From Cunninghamia lanceolata (lineage: Eukaryota > Streptophyta > Pinopsida > Cupressales > Cupressaceae), in assembly GCA_027924645.1 (NCBI GenBank), contig BSBN01000047.1, positions 7,192,001-7,256,000 of the forward strand: a stretch of DNA of 64,000 bases, written 5' to 3'. Shown here in pieces: positions 12,322 through 24,603 of the stretch (the first letter of the stretch is position 1; every line of letters begins with the position of its first letter). The position numbers were made by a program, and so were the translations under genes. A model generated the notes under the pieces. It ran no database searches. It was not told where the DNA came from and worked only from the letters and a program-made list of their open reading frames with translations.

Positions 12322-13207
12322 CAGGAGTATCAGTCATCACATGGATCTTATACCGAGAGCTAGTTTGCCTAACAAAGTAGCACATAGAATGACACCGGCA
12401 AAGAGTAAAGAACTGAATAGATAGATACAAGAATTGTTGAGGAAAGGTTTGATCAGAGAAATTTTGAGTCCTTGTGTAGTACTTGCAATGTTATCATCAA
12501 AGAAGGATGGAGAATGGAGAATGTGTACTGACTCTAGAGCAATAAACAAGATCACAGTTAAGTATAGATTTCCTTTACCTAGGATGGATGATATCATGGA
12601 TTGTTTGAGTGGAGCAAGATATTTCACAAAGATAGATTTGAAGAGTGGATACCATTAGATCAGAATCAGAGAAGGAGATGAATGGAAGACTACTTTTAAG
12701 ACAAATGAAGGATTGTATGAGTGGTTAGTGATGCCTTTTGGATTGACGAATGCACCTATTACTTTCATGAGGTTGATGAATGAAGTTCTGATGAAATTCT
12801 TGGGTAAGTTTTTGATTGTATATTTGGATGATATTCTAATTTTTAGTAAGACAAAAGAAGAACATTTGTGGCATATTAGACAAGTTTTGCAGAGACTGAG
12901 AAAAGAGAAATTGCTAATAAACATCAAGAGGTGTAGTTTCATGAAAGAAGAATTGGTATATTTGGGATTTGTGATTTTTACGAAAGCATTGAAGATGGAC
13001 CCTGAGAAAATAAGAGCAATTGTTGAATGGCCGACACCGGAGAGCATTGGAGAGGTTAGATCATTTCATGGATTGGCTAGTTTCTACTGGAAGTTCATCA
13101 TAAATTTTAGTTCAGTTTGTAGCCCTATGACAAAGACAATGAGAGGTGACAGGAAAGACTTTAAGTGGACATCAGGAGTAGATAAAAGTTTTGAGCTATT
13201 GAAGTAG
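12322..13207 (+). pseudogene. pol: Reverse transcriptase region of element 2 pol
   Basis: The RT blocks appear in order: the CTDSRAINK block (variant of CVDYRALN), PLPRMDD, the KIDLKSGYH block, MPFGLTNAP, and the catalytic YLDD at 12821-12832, then LGF..F...L..DP and W..P. In-frame TAG stops occur at 12422 (Gln in NRQIQELL-type context), at 12656 just after GYH where Gln is expected, and at 13205. All are explained by CAG-to-TAG change. The domain copies element RNA into DNA. Confidence 0.92.
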
Positions 13208-13756
13208 AAGGTGACAAAGCAACCTGTTTTAGCATTACCTGATTTCAATAAGGTATTTCAATTTGATTGTGATGCAAGTGGGAGTGTAATTGGAGCATTG
13301 TTAAGTCAAGAAGGAAGACCTGTAGCATATTTCAGTGAGAAGTTGAATGATGTAAGAAGAAGATATTCAGTTTATGATCAAGAGTTCTATGCTATAATTC
13401 AAGGCTTAAAGAAGTGGAGACATTATTTGTTTCCTAAGGAATTTGTGTTGTATACAGATCATCAAACTTTGTACTATTTGAACAGTCAAGGTAAGTTGAA
13501 TCAGAGACACGTGAGATGGGTAGAGTTCATGAAAAGTTATACTTTTGTGTTGAGGCATAGGGGTGGAAAATCAAACAAAGTTGCTGATGCATTGAGTAGA
13601 AGAAGGAACTTGTTGACAAAGATGAGAGTTGAAGTGTTGGGATTTGATGAATTGAAGCATATGTATGAGGGAGACACTAATTTTGTAGAACCTTGGAAAG
13701 AATGTAAGGAACCTATTGTGATAGTTAGGAGTAAGTGGTTGGATTATTTCATTTAG
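13208..13756 (+). pseudogene. pol: RNase H region of element 2 pol
   Basis: The domain opens with FDCDASGS (first catalytic Asp) and continues with VAYFSEKL, YDQEFYAI (catalytic Glu), RHYLFP, LYTDHQTL (Asp) and ends at the VADALSRR block, the standard C-terminal signature of gypsy RNase H. It is uninterrupted inside but bounded by TAG stops at 13205 and 13754, both at positions where glutamine is expected. It removes the RNA strand of the RNA/DNA hybrid during reverse transcription. Confidence 0.9.
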
Positions 13757-14640
13757 GAAGATATGTTGTTCAATGGAAAACAGTTGTGCATACCTAGAAG
13801 TTCAATGCGAGATAATTTGATCAAGGAGAAACATAGTGGTGGATTGGCAGGACATTTCGGTGTTTATAAGACAATGGCATTGGTGAGTGAAAACTACTTT
13901 TGGCCTCAGATACATAAGGATGTTAGGAAATTTGTGTAGAGTTGTAGAGTTTGGCAAGTTGCAAAAGGGAGTAGTCAGAATATTGGATTCTATAAACCTT
14001 TGAAAGTACCAGAGAGACCTTGGGAGGACATAAGCATGGATTTTGTGATGGGATTGTCTAAGACACAGAGAGGACATGATTCTATATTTGTACTGGTTGA
14101 TAGATTTTCAAAGATGACACATTTCATACCTTGTAAGAAGACAACGGATACAGTGCATATAGTAGACCTATTTTTCAAGGAGATTGTGAGATTGCACGGA
14201 TTACCTAGGAGTATAATGTCAAACAGAGATGCTAGATTCCTTGGATATTTTTGGAAGACACTTTGGAAGAAGATGAAGACAGATTTGAAATTTAGTTCAA
14301 CATTTCATCCACATACTGATGGATAGATAGAGGTAGTGAATAGGAGTTTGGGAAACTTGTTGAGATGTTTAGTTGGAGGAAAGGTAGGAAGTTGGGACTT
14401 GATTCATTCACAAGCAGAGTTTGCATAAAATAATTTAGTGAATAGGAGTTCCAGAAGAACACCTTTTGAGATTGTTATCAGAGCGAATCCTAGAGGAGTG
14501 ATAGAACTGAGAGACATGGGCACAGAGGAAAAGAGAAGTGTAGAAGTAGAAGAATTTGCAGACCACATGAAGACAATGCATAATCAGGTGAAGAAGCATT
14601 TGGAAGATATGAACATCAAATAAGCAAGCAAATGAGAAGA
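13757..14640 (+). pseudogene. pol: Integrase of element 2 pol, catalytic residue lost
   Basis: The N-terminal zinc region keeps both histidines (KHSGGLAGHFG) but the CxxC pair reads C-R-V-W, and a TAG at 13937 interrupts it. The catalytic core shows the first Asp at about 14039 (SMDFVMGL), but the second motif, normally S-D-R-D, reads S-N-R-D at 14219-14230, so the second catalytic Asp is Asn. A TAG at 14324 precedes the Glu block (IEVVNR). After about 14620 the reading frame moves by one base into the KRRHKEFTVGDEV segment. The product would have been unable to insert DNA even without the stops. Confidence 0.88.
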
Positions 14641-15083
14641 GAAGACATAAGGAATTTACAGTAGGAGATGAAGTGATGGTATACTTGAGAAAAGAAAGAT
14701 TTCTAGTTGGGACATATAACGAGTTGAAGATGAAGAAGTTTGGACCTTGTAGGATACTTAGGACATTTGATTCAGGAAATGCATATGAAGTGAAATTACA
14801 AGAGAAATTGGGCATATCAACTATTTTCAACATTGTAGACCTATACCAATATCATGAAGCAGAGTTTAGTGACAGCATGGCAAAGGACTTGAAGAAGTAG
14901 TTACCACAACAAGCATTGGAGCAGATTGAAGACATTTTGGACAACAGAGTTGGACACAACACCAGAGGAAGATAATACAGAGAATACCTTGTGAAGTACA
15001 AAGGCAGACTAGAAGAAGATTCATCATGGATTTCGCAGACTAAGGTGGACCGTCTTGGTTATCCCCTAGCCCCAACAAAGTGA
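14641..15083 (+). pseudogene. pol: Integrase C-terminus and chromodomain of element 2
   Basis: In the third frame, GDEVMVYLRKERF and KKFGPCRIL form the GPY/F-type tail of integrase, then after a stop at 14898 comes a chromodomain: IEDILDNRV, EYLVKYKGR and DSSWIS in the usual spacing. A TAA at 14973 lies inside it. The natural stop is TGA at 15081-15083. Integrase-fused chromodomains steer chromovirus insertion towards chromatin with particular histone marks. The aromatic residues of the cage are partly kept (Y and W), so a once functional domain is likely. Confidence 0.85.
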
Positions 15084-15114
15084 GGGATTCAATTTTTCAA
15101 TAACCCCAGATGTC

Positions 15115-15951
15115 TGATGTAGGAGCATCCCTGGTTCAAGAGCAATCTTGCATCAACCAAAAATATTTGCATTTTAGTTTGTTTCTTTTTATTTTCTAGT
15201 TCAAGCAGTTCAGTTAGTAGCAGTTTCTGTATTTTGGTTCGCATTCTACTGCAGTTGCATTTAAGATCTTGCAGAACTGAACTTAGCATCTAAAGGCATT
15301 CACCACATCCTATCTAGAACTCAAAGCATTTGGATTAGTTACTAGAAATTTATCACTATCAGAAGATCGACTGTTTTCTTAGAATAAAGCATCCTGACAA
15401 TCTCTAACAATCAGCTAAAGGAGAAGACTTGTGGAGCATTCCTCAACTTGTGGAGCTTAATGACACATCATTTAATGATCTTTGGTTCATTACCAACCTT
15501 CCTCGAGATCCTCACATCATTCCATTCATTTGCGGAGGTGTTCTATGCATTTAGGTCTGACCTATCTGTGTACACACGTTACAACTCTTCATTGGAGTTT
15601 GTGATCTTCCTTGGCTAACACGGAGGAATCTTTTGTACCAGAGATGATATATAAGGATGTAATATATCACTAGGAAAGTAGATTTTGATAGTTAGCAATA
15701 GATTCATATGTTCATAGTTTGGATTTGCACAAAGGGACTTCAAAGCTATATCTTGTGTATATTCTTTAATCAGGCCCGTGAGCCCTAATTGTAAGCCCAC
15801 ATGTTGCTGACCAATCTATATTTGAATCCTATGATATATTGAATGACTAAATCCACATTTGTTCCATATCTTTGAGTTTTTTCCGTTGTGTTTACTCTTG
15901 TTGCATGGTTTGGATAGTTCATTATGTGAACCTCCTACCATGATTGCACCA
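15115..15951 (+). repeat. 3' LTR of element 2
   Basis: It starts TGATGT and ends GCACCA, matching the 5' LTR at about nine bases in ten. The purine-rich run ending near 15087 is 27 bases upstream rather than directly adjacent, so the polypurine tract is not clear. Confidence 0.93.
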
Positions 15952-15956
15952 ACATG
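15952..15956. repeat. Target-site duplication, right copy (ACATG)
   Basis: Exact repeat of 9478-9482. Confidence 0.88.
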
Positions 15957-18900
15957 ATTCTTCCCATTGTTTCTAAAAGAATGTATTGAGACATGTGTTA
16001 TGTGTCACCAATCCCCTAGGTGTCCCTATTGATGGGGATCCTTATATAACTACACATAATTCAAATTTAACATGTATGACAAAGATTGAGCTAATTGTTG
16101 TTTTTGGTGCTCTATATTATCATGAAATGATCTTCTTGGAGATGATATTATTTACTTTTGAGATTGTGCCCTAGATTTCAATGTATGTGTTAGAATCCAG
16201 TATGCAATTTTTATTATTATTCTTGATATAGTTTGATAATGTGAGAAAATATGTAGGTTGTAGATCTTAATGTATATGTGTATGATTAGATTTTACAGTT
16301 TATGTTTGGGGTTGGTGATTTGTACATGGCATGATTAGTCACGTAATTTTTTTTTATGTGTGTACATGTTTCATTAAGTTAAAACTAAGAGGGAGGCTTA
16401 ATAGGAATGTTCCATTAAGTTGAAAACTTGAAAGGGAGACATAGTGGTGATTCATGATGAAAACCAACAACATCACCGAGTTAGTGCACTTGTGATCACT
16501 AATATTTTAGAGTTGTGTTCACTACTCTTATAGAGTTTGATTTTGGCATTTCCCATTCAGGGGGCTATATGTGTTCTATAAAAGGAAATATGTGAAAAAA
16601 TGCTACTTAATCCTATAAGGAGAGAGTTACAATTTATTTGATCTTTACAAATTCTAACAACATTCTAACATAGTAACATCACTAAAGAAATGAAGAAGAA
16701 TATAAGATAGAAGAAGAATGAAACAACCATGAAAGATAGTGACACTAATATACCCTAGTAAAACCCTACAAAGGGAAAAATGTCAATCTTCAAAGCACCG
16801 AAACCAATATATTAAGAAAATTTTACAATATAATATCAAGCTTCAATATTCACAAGAGATTAACACTTTCAATCTTAGAGGAATTGTAGTAACATAACTC
16901 TAAGTAAACTTGGAGATCATATCTGCATCCCAAGTGTAAACCAAGGAGACTACAAATGGTTTTCCAAAACCATGGGCTCAAACTATAAGCAAAAGACTAG
17001 TTAATTTGTGGTCCACATTCAACCCATGAACTCATCCACAAATAAAATGTAACTCTTGTTTGACTAGTTTGACCCCCAAGGCCAAGTGGGGCCAAAGTAA
17101 CTCCCAAGTGCTACTTGTAGGTGTGGTTATTACCACTTACACATCTCTTACACATGCTATAAATAGTGAGTCAAAGATGTTAATAATATTCCACTAACCC
17201 CTAACTTGACGACTTATTACAATCATCATAAGACTAGTGACATGCGTGGTAAAGAGTGTTATTGGTAGGGTTTTTTATCAAGTTCAATAGACTTGATTGA
17301 TTAAGTTGAAAACCTAATTAGGTAGATTAATATAGTCCCTTGTTAGGTTAAAATTTAAAAAGGGTGGCTTAATATAGATTTATGGTGAAACTTGAAATGG
17401 TACCACAAATTAACTCCACCCTACACACCCCACACCTAGTACCTAGCGAGAGAGGAATCAATATAGTACGACACTTACATAAAAACACATACAGATTATA
17501 GATGTGTGATAGATTTTGAAACATTAATGAGTATGAGACATGTGCTAGGGGCATATCCCTATTCCATAGAAAGCTATATATAGTTATACATCTATCACAC
17601 ATATGATATCAAAATATAGTAGAACATATAAGAGGATAAGAGAGATAACAGTATGTAATAGAGATGCTTTTGATTTGATTGTATGAGACATATTGTATGA
17701 AGCACATAATGTATTAACATTGAGATAATATAAATGATCCTACCCTTATGATATATACTTATGTTTGAGTAAGTGTATAGATTAGGAATACTACTTTAAA
17801 TTTGATAATAATCTATTTGTCTACATACATATAAGTTCCCTATCCAATTGATTAACACCAAAGTTTAAAATATAACATAATCAAAAAAATCATAGGTCTA
17901 GTTTTTATTTCAAGATTTAGTGGTGCTACCCAGACTTTGGTTGTTGGTGTTTGAGAGGAGGCATTGATCAAAAGGAAAAAAATGGTAACATAGATAGAAT
18001 AACATCCTTAGAATTTTTTTTCCATATAGAAACAAAATTGGAAAAAGGGAGTAGTGTAGTAGTGCATATTGTGACTTAGCCTTGAGGTGGGCTAGGAACA
18101 TAGGGGATGCTATAAGTAAACAAAGGTGATCCTATAGAGATGTGACCACTGATTCAAATTAGATATAATGGTTGGGGTAAAATAAAAAGAGGAGAAGAAT
18201 GATTAAAAAATTAAGATGGAAAATTTGATAATGTGAAAGTTTCATTAGTGAGATTAATATGGGTTTGATAGAAGACAAGAAGAGGACCTAGGAAGAGAGG
18301 TAAAGAGAGGAGGAGATAAGAATGAGGTAAGGAAAAGATAGAGGATAGATAGAGAAACAGGTTGTAAAAGAGAAAGATACACATGAAGACTCATCAAAGT
18401 ATAAGGAAGAGCATACTAGAGGGGTTGTGATAGACTTATTAAGTATCCAAGAGACTAAATTTGTTAGGTCATCAAATGACATGATATTAATTGAATTAAA
18501 AGAACCAAAGAGGGCAACAACCCTAATAAAAACCTTAAGACAACATAAAAAGATTGGCATATCAGCTAATGAATTTCGAAACCTTGGAAAGTATGAAAGA
18601 GTTGGAATCATTGAGGAGATATACTATCATGATAGTAGAGAGAGAGGCTTAGGAGCGGAGAGGCTTAGCCATCAATGCAACTCATTATTCAAGAAATATT
18701 GGAGGAAGGAGACCCTAGAAAGGCACAACCTATATTCACCATAATAGAAGGGTTTGAGAAGTATATGATGCTTCTCATTTTGTAACCTTGACAAACAACA
18801 TTGATTGATAGAGCACTAGAATGAGTAGGAACATTAATAAGGAAAAAATATGTACTATGAATAGATTGAAATTTAGGGAAATTGAAGAAAAATTATAGTA

Positions 18901-19979
18901 AATAGTTGAAGGAAGTATTGAGAGAGAAGGTAGTAGCAATGTAGGAAGTAATGATAGATTATGAGATAAAAAATAATTATCAAGAGATATAACCCCAACC
19001 ATAAAGAAACCAAGAGAGGAAGTGACCCCCTTGACCAAGTTTTATCCTCCATTCCATTTGGGAAAGTAGGAATATTATATAGATATTAAGGCAATTGGAA
19101 GATTGAAAGAAGCGATATTGAAGTGAGAAAGAGATAGTGAGACATTTTAGAGAGATTGTTGGAAAGTCACATTTTTATATAGAGTTGGTTGGAGATAAAG
19201 GATAGAAAATAAATTTAGTTAAGAATAAAAGAGAAATGAAAGGAAGAGTAGAGAGAGGAAAACTAGAGAAAGAGAAAGAGAAGGTAGGAATAAAAACAAA
19301 AAAGGAAAAGAGAAGGGAAGAAAGTCAAGGGATAAGTAATATAGAAATCTAAGAGATGTTGAAAAGGAGGGATCAACTAGTATTTAAATTAGGAAAATAG
19401 TAGAAATCAAACACCTCCACCCCAAGAAATCTTTGGTATGTCATGTTTTGGCTATTATTAGAATCTTTAGAAGTTTATGATTTGCCCATATTTCATAGAT
19501 TTTCCTTGTTACCAAAACAAACTTTATAGGACCTGGAAATTTAAATTTCGTAAGTCAGAGATGTATCATGCTATTGTATATAATTATTTGGTCCCTAATC
19601 ACCCTAGTTTATCAAGGAATATTTTATAATTTTCTATATTCCCCTAATTTTAAAATATTTGTTTAAAAGTTGTATATTGATAGGAAATTTAGACATTGAA
19701 ACACCATAATAGTTATGTATTGATAGGAAAGTTAAGTCTCTAAATTGAAAAGAATTGGAACATAAAAAAAGATTTTCATTTGCTCTAAAATTTTATTTCC
19801 AATATTAAAAATTTCCTAGGATATTATGCTTCTTTATAGTGTATTCATAGGGAGTCATATAGAAGCTTTAAGAGATTATTTTGTAAAGTATACCCTAGCA
19901 ATTTAACCATGATTAATAATAGTAGAAAAAAGATTCCCTACTTTGGGAAGGATACAAAAGATGCATTATAATATTTGTT
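15957..19979. other. Unassigned sequence; AG-rich from about 18200
   Basis: Up to about 18200 nothing is recognisable. From 18200 to 19400 the plus strand becomes strongly AG-rich with Lys/Arg/Glu-rich short open frames (for example 18427-18744). That composition continues into the gag remnant of element A, so this may be the decayed N-terminal gag or leader of A. I cannot place the 5' LTR of A. Confidence 0.4.
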
Positions 19980-21130
19980 TATTCTTGAATCTGCATGGAG
20001 GATAGTTTGTGTTAATGATAGTTAGATTAAGTTTAATGATTTTGTTGGAACATTAAAAGACGATGCACTTTGGTGGTATATGAGGGAACACTTGAACATG
20101 ATAAAGAGTGGGATGATTTAAATAAAGAGTTCCTAAGCAATTTTCACTTCCTTGAAGCACCTATTGAAAGTGTCTACGTAAGATGAGGGATGTGGGCCAA
20201 AATAAAGGAGAGGATGTCAAAGAAAATGACTAGAGATTGAAAGGTGAAATGAGGAAATTGAAAGATCCTCTAATATACAAGCAAAGAGTAGAATGTTTGT
20301 ATCAGGGAAGGTTCCCTATATAAAAATATGTTGAATGGGAAGGTATTTGTGACCATTGCTAAAGTAGTGAAGATGACATCTAGAGTTAAAGCTTAGTTGC
20401 GGAGGAGAGAGGGATAATAAGAGTAAAATAGAAAATAAAAAAACTCTAGCATGAACTAGCACAGTTAAGTTTAAAGTAGGAAATTATGGAAAAAGGAGAT
20501 GGTAGGGGTGCATCATTATTCAAATATGAGAGAATGCCAATATTTTGGTGCATAGCTATTGTATCAAAGGCCACTCAAGAAATAGATTCTTAGAAACAAC
20601 ACTAAAAGCATCGATAGTTGCATCAAGGAAAAAGACAAAGAGATCTTATTATAGTATTTTCTTGGACTAGGAGGACCATAGTATAGATAATTGTCCCCTA
20701 TTGGATAAATATTTCTATATAAGTAGTCAAATACATTAATTGTGAGCCATGGTGTAAAAACTATCTAACAAAAGACTACTCCATATATATAGTATGGTAA
20801 TGAACTTGTACTAGAACACCTAATTTATAATAATTCATAGTATGGATATGAGGATAAAAGAATTTAAGGGAGGGTACCAAGGAGGATACAAAGGAAGAGG
20901 AAGAGGTAATACAAAGAAGATGAGAATATATAATATGTTACAACTATGGGAAGTTGGTCATTATGCCAGTGAATATAGAGAGGAGAAGCCAACTAGTCGT
21001 GGTTTCTTCGGGGATAAAGAACATGATTCATTTAGTTTTCCCAAGGCCACTTGGAATTACAAAAATGGGAACTACAGGAACTAAAAATAAAAGAACATTT
21101 TATCCCCATGTGCCAAAGGGAGTGAAGTAC
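19980..21130 (+). pseudogene. gag: gag remnant of element A, 5' half
   Basis: Around 20041-20160 the capsid motif LKDDALWWYM is read in one frame and continues after a one-base shift near 20097 as EWDDLNKEFLSNF, the usual L..A..WW / W..L...F pattern of plant Retrotrans_gag. Near 20934-20980 a zinc knuckle is readable across another frameshift: Cys-Tyr-Asn-Tyr-Gly then Gly-His-Tyr-Ala-Ser-Glu-Tyr, with two cysteines turned to tyrosine. An Arg/Gly-rich stretch precedes it. The sequence stops at 21130, where element B begins. Clearly non-functional. Confidence 0.72.
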
Positions 21131-23287
21131 TATCACGTCTTAGACTTTCATAGTTACTTGATTTGGTTAATTCATGAGAAAACATTGCATTTTAATTGAG
21201 GATATATTGTTAGATGTATATTATTGGTTGAAATTCAGCTACTTCGGCTATATTTTGGGACTAACCTATTGATTGTGGGATGAGTGGGAATGTTGCAGGT
21301 CTTGTCGAAAGACAAGAGCATGGCTTAGGTAGAGGGGTTCTAGCCTCTTGGCAACATGTGTCGGGTTCTATCTAGTGTCCTTATTACACACACTCACTTA
21401 GATTTCATGTAGTATCAATAAATGTTTGCATTACTTGTTTTGTTTTGATGAATGTTTGATAATTTCTCCTTGATGAATAGTGTTGAGTGTCTTGCTGTGA
21501 CTCTAAATCAAGTTCAAAACTTGTTGAAATAAGATATTAAGTTAGTGATACAATTATACTCTAATATGATAGGATAAATTAAATTACAATATCACTATTT
21601 CTAGACATAGAATATCTAATGTATGTAAAAACTTGTTAAATTTAGCTTTTGTTCCATAGAGAATATACTCATATCTAGAATCAAAATTTTATGGATGATA
21701 GAGTGTTTTAATAAAAATAAATAAAAAGATATCTCTATTCTTAAGCAATCCAATCGTGATACTTATTAATTAAAAAAAAAGAATGAAGGAAATTATTAAA
21801 AACAAATTAAAGTATTCTTTTATTCTCTTTAATAGATAGCCACAATAAGCTTTTATATATATATTTACCTTCTTAAATAGAGGGGAATGTTTTTATATAG
21901 TACATGAAAAATATATAAAGGAACCTCGATGAATGAAAGGGGCATGGGCGACATGCATCATGAGTAATTGCATGGAGGAGATGTGGAAGAGAAAATTAGG
22001 TTTGAATGAGAATAAAAGAAGAGGGAAGATGGCAAAAAGAAAAGTGCGCATAGGACAACAAGAGGGGACGAAAGAAAGAATATTAAGGAAGTAGAAGGTG
22101 TAGGTAGTTAAGCCAGAAAAGAGCGTTTACTAGGTACTTTGTATAAATTGTTTACTCTAATTATGAAATAGTTAAAAATTATTTGAAACCTGAGCACTTT
22201 AAATCTGCTGTTCTTTCTTGCTAAAAACTTGTATAAATGCAATAAACAACATACTATAGTGGATCAACCCCAAGATTTTGCTGTAGCATGTTTTTGGTAT
22301 CTACAAACCGATCTCTATTATTGACAATCAGCCAAACGTGCACATCCTTTAAAAATCTTTGATTGAAACTTTGGTGAACCATTTTGTTAGTGTTGTGTTT
22401 GATTTTCTTTCTTAGTTGAAATTTGCATACAGATCGATCTCTGCACATTGAAGAGATCTGAAAGTTTCCATGCCAAATCCGTCACTCCTTTTTGGTCAAT
22501 CAGTTGCAATCTTTTGTTTTATGGGGCTTCCTCAAAACGTTTTGCTTTTCTTGTTTCTTTTCTTGACTGAGACTCCATCTTGCCTTAGCGAATTCTCCTA
22601 AGTTTATGTAGAAATATTTCCTAGTGCATTGGATAGGATTGGCATCTTACCTAAATCAAGATCGGCCTATGCCTTTCTTTGCCCTCTTGACCCGAATCTG
22701 CCATGTGGGTTTCCATACGCCACATCAGCTAAATCGGCTGAGATCAACTAAAATTCCCAACTGTAGTTAGTTTAATGGGATCTTGGAAATTTATTGAATC
22801 CCAATAAAACTTTGGACGATGACATCAACCAAGGTCTAAGTGGAGCAGTCAGCCCACGTGCCTTCCTGTTGCTGTCTGCATCGACCCACGTAGTAGAGGG
22901 GCATCTTGAAAATGGACTATCAGCCTTATGACTACAGCAACCTCTTTGTCTCTCTTCGATGCTCATCCCTAGAATTTGTCTTCTAGCAATGCCAAGGTAA
23001 TTCATACTTCTTTTGAGTGGAAAACGATCCTGAGATTTGCTTGTTCTATTTTATTTTGGGTCAATTGGCGCTGAAGAAATCTTTTGCCATGTCTTGTTAG
23101 TACTGTAATCTCCTAGATCTCCATTAAAGTTTTCTATTTAGTTGTAACTGACCTTTCTAGTGAAAGCGGGCAACCCACTGTTGATTACAACTGACCTTCC
23201 TAAATCAAGATCCATTTTCCTAACATTCGACCTTAACTCTCAAGTTTAGGTTTCCTATGGAAATGTTTACTCCAAATTAATACTATG

Positions 23288-23319
<32 letters not shown>

Positions 23320-24522
23320 ACCTTTTAATGATTTTATTTCTAGATGATATACTATTCTAATTCGTTATATATATATGTATACATATATATATAACGAATT
23401 AGAATAGTATATCATCTAGAAATAAAATCATTAAATCCTTTTAATTTAACCATATCTATTTACCTATAGAATAAAAATAATAATTATCTATTTTTATATG
23501 AGAAAATTAATTTAATTATAGTAGTGAGCAAATGAAATTTTCTTATTATATTCTTTTTCGTATATGCATAATTAATTGGTTGTTAATGAAAAAAGACTGG
23601 ATGAAATTACCTGAATTGAAACAACTCCTCTTGAATAATGCACGTAGAGAATTGAACTTAGACATGACATAAACATACTTGAGATGAGTTTTATTTTTAC
23701 CATACATTATGCATGAAATGAGTTTTAATTGCTGTAAGCTATGTTAAAAGAAATGAATATCTAGAATACATTGTTTGAATTACTTAAGAAAGTTGCCTTT
23801 TGGGACGAGTGTCGAGTATGGAATAATAGGGAAGTAGGTTTTCTTTTTCAAAACCTACACATCGTTAAACGGTTTAAATGCTTTGGCCAAAGCGTAGAGA
23901 ATGTTGAAACAAACATATGCACCATTGAGATAGATGGTTAATTGCCTAGTTCTTTATATTTATATTTTTCCCTGCCATATCCTATTGATGAGATGCTGCA
24001 TTCATGATAGAAATGCATGTAGATTGATAGGCACACACCAAATTCTACCCTACACTTGTTTACAGGTTGCTAGGCCCTTCAAGCAGGGTTGGACATCCTT
24101 CAGTTTGAAGGATACCTGGGAAGAGCAAGCTTCGTGGTTGGGCAGAAAAAGCACCTGAACCATGTTCTTGTCCTTCGACACAACATATGGCCGATTGGTC
24201 GAGGACTAATTATTGGATTTATTTGACATTGATGATAGTTGTACTTCTTCTTGTCTTTCAAAATTGACTTGTAAGGCTCTATGCCATTATTGAACTTGTA
24301 ATATTATTGATTTGGAAAAATCTCTGTAATTGACTTCAGAAGATGTAATGAATAATGAATGAGTATTAAACTATATATGGTAGTCTTGGATTGACTTTTG
24401 AAGTTATGGTTATCTCTTCCTTGATGACATTGTAGTTACTTTACTTTCTTTACTTACTCACTTGATGTCAAATGTGGATTTTACTTCAGTAAACATGTTG
24501 TGGAATTCTATAGTACTTTACA
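21131..24522 (+). repeat. 5' LTR of element B
   Basis: It repeats the split right LTR at about 94% by eye over the first 235 bases. It ends in TTTACA just before the primer-binding site. It carries a 112-base perfect palindrome that the other LTR lacks. A 74-codon open frame at 23934-24158 recurs at 43296-43520 only because the LTR is duplicated. Confidence 0.93.
23324..23435. repeat. Perfect 112-bp palindrome (56-bp arms, no spacer)
   Basis: The arms are exact inverse complements, centred on GTATAC between 23379 and 23380. The corresponding part of the right LTR (about 42619-42680) has only the right-arm orientation, so the left arm is an inverted duplication that arose in this copy. A TA repeat (23288-23318) borders the left arm. 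Confidence 0.93.
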
Positions 24523-24524
24523 TT

Positions 24525-24536
24525 TGGTATCATAGC
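24525..24536 (+). other. Primer-binding site of element B, iMet type with one change
   Basis: TGGTATCATAGC differs at one base from the usual TGGTATCAGAGC and lies two bases after the LTR end. Confidence 0.8.
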
Positions 24537-24603
24537 GATGGTTCTACTCTAGGCCTTTTGGAACTATTATGCTAAACTGTAAACTCTTTGCAGATAATTC
24601 ATC

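Larger units (their letters stand above)
9483..15951 (+). mobile_element. Ty3/gypsy chromovirus, complete but inactive (element 2)
   Basis: The element is 6469 bases long, flanked by ACATG duplications, with LTRs of 839 and 837 bases, a tRNA-iMet primer-binding site and a gag-PR-RT-RNaseH-IN-chromodomain order. Gag and pol share one frame from 10523 to about 14620, then shift to the next frame until a stop at 15081-15083. More than a dozen in-frame stops, one frameshift and substitutions at conserved integrase positions show it cannot act on its own. The integrase-linked chromodomain places it among the chromoviruses; I do not assign a clade. The LTRs differ at roughly one base in ten over the first 200 positions, so it is old. 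Confidence 0.93.

Noticed and set aside
18427..18744. 105-codon open frame in AG-rich DNA
   Set aside because: Lys/Arg/Glu-rich from base composition; no domain recognised. Possibly decayed gag of element A, but not supported as a gene.
23934..24158. 74-codon open frame conserved at 43296-43520
   Set aside because: Conservation is explained by both copies lying in the two LTRs of element B.
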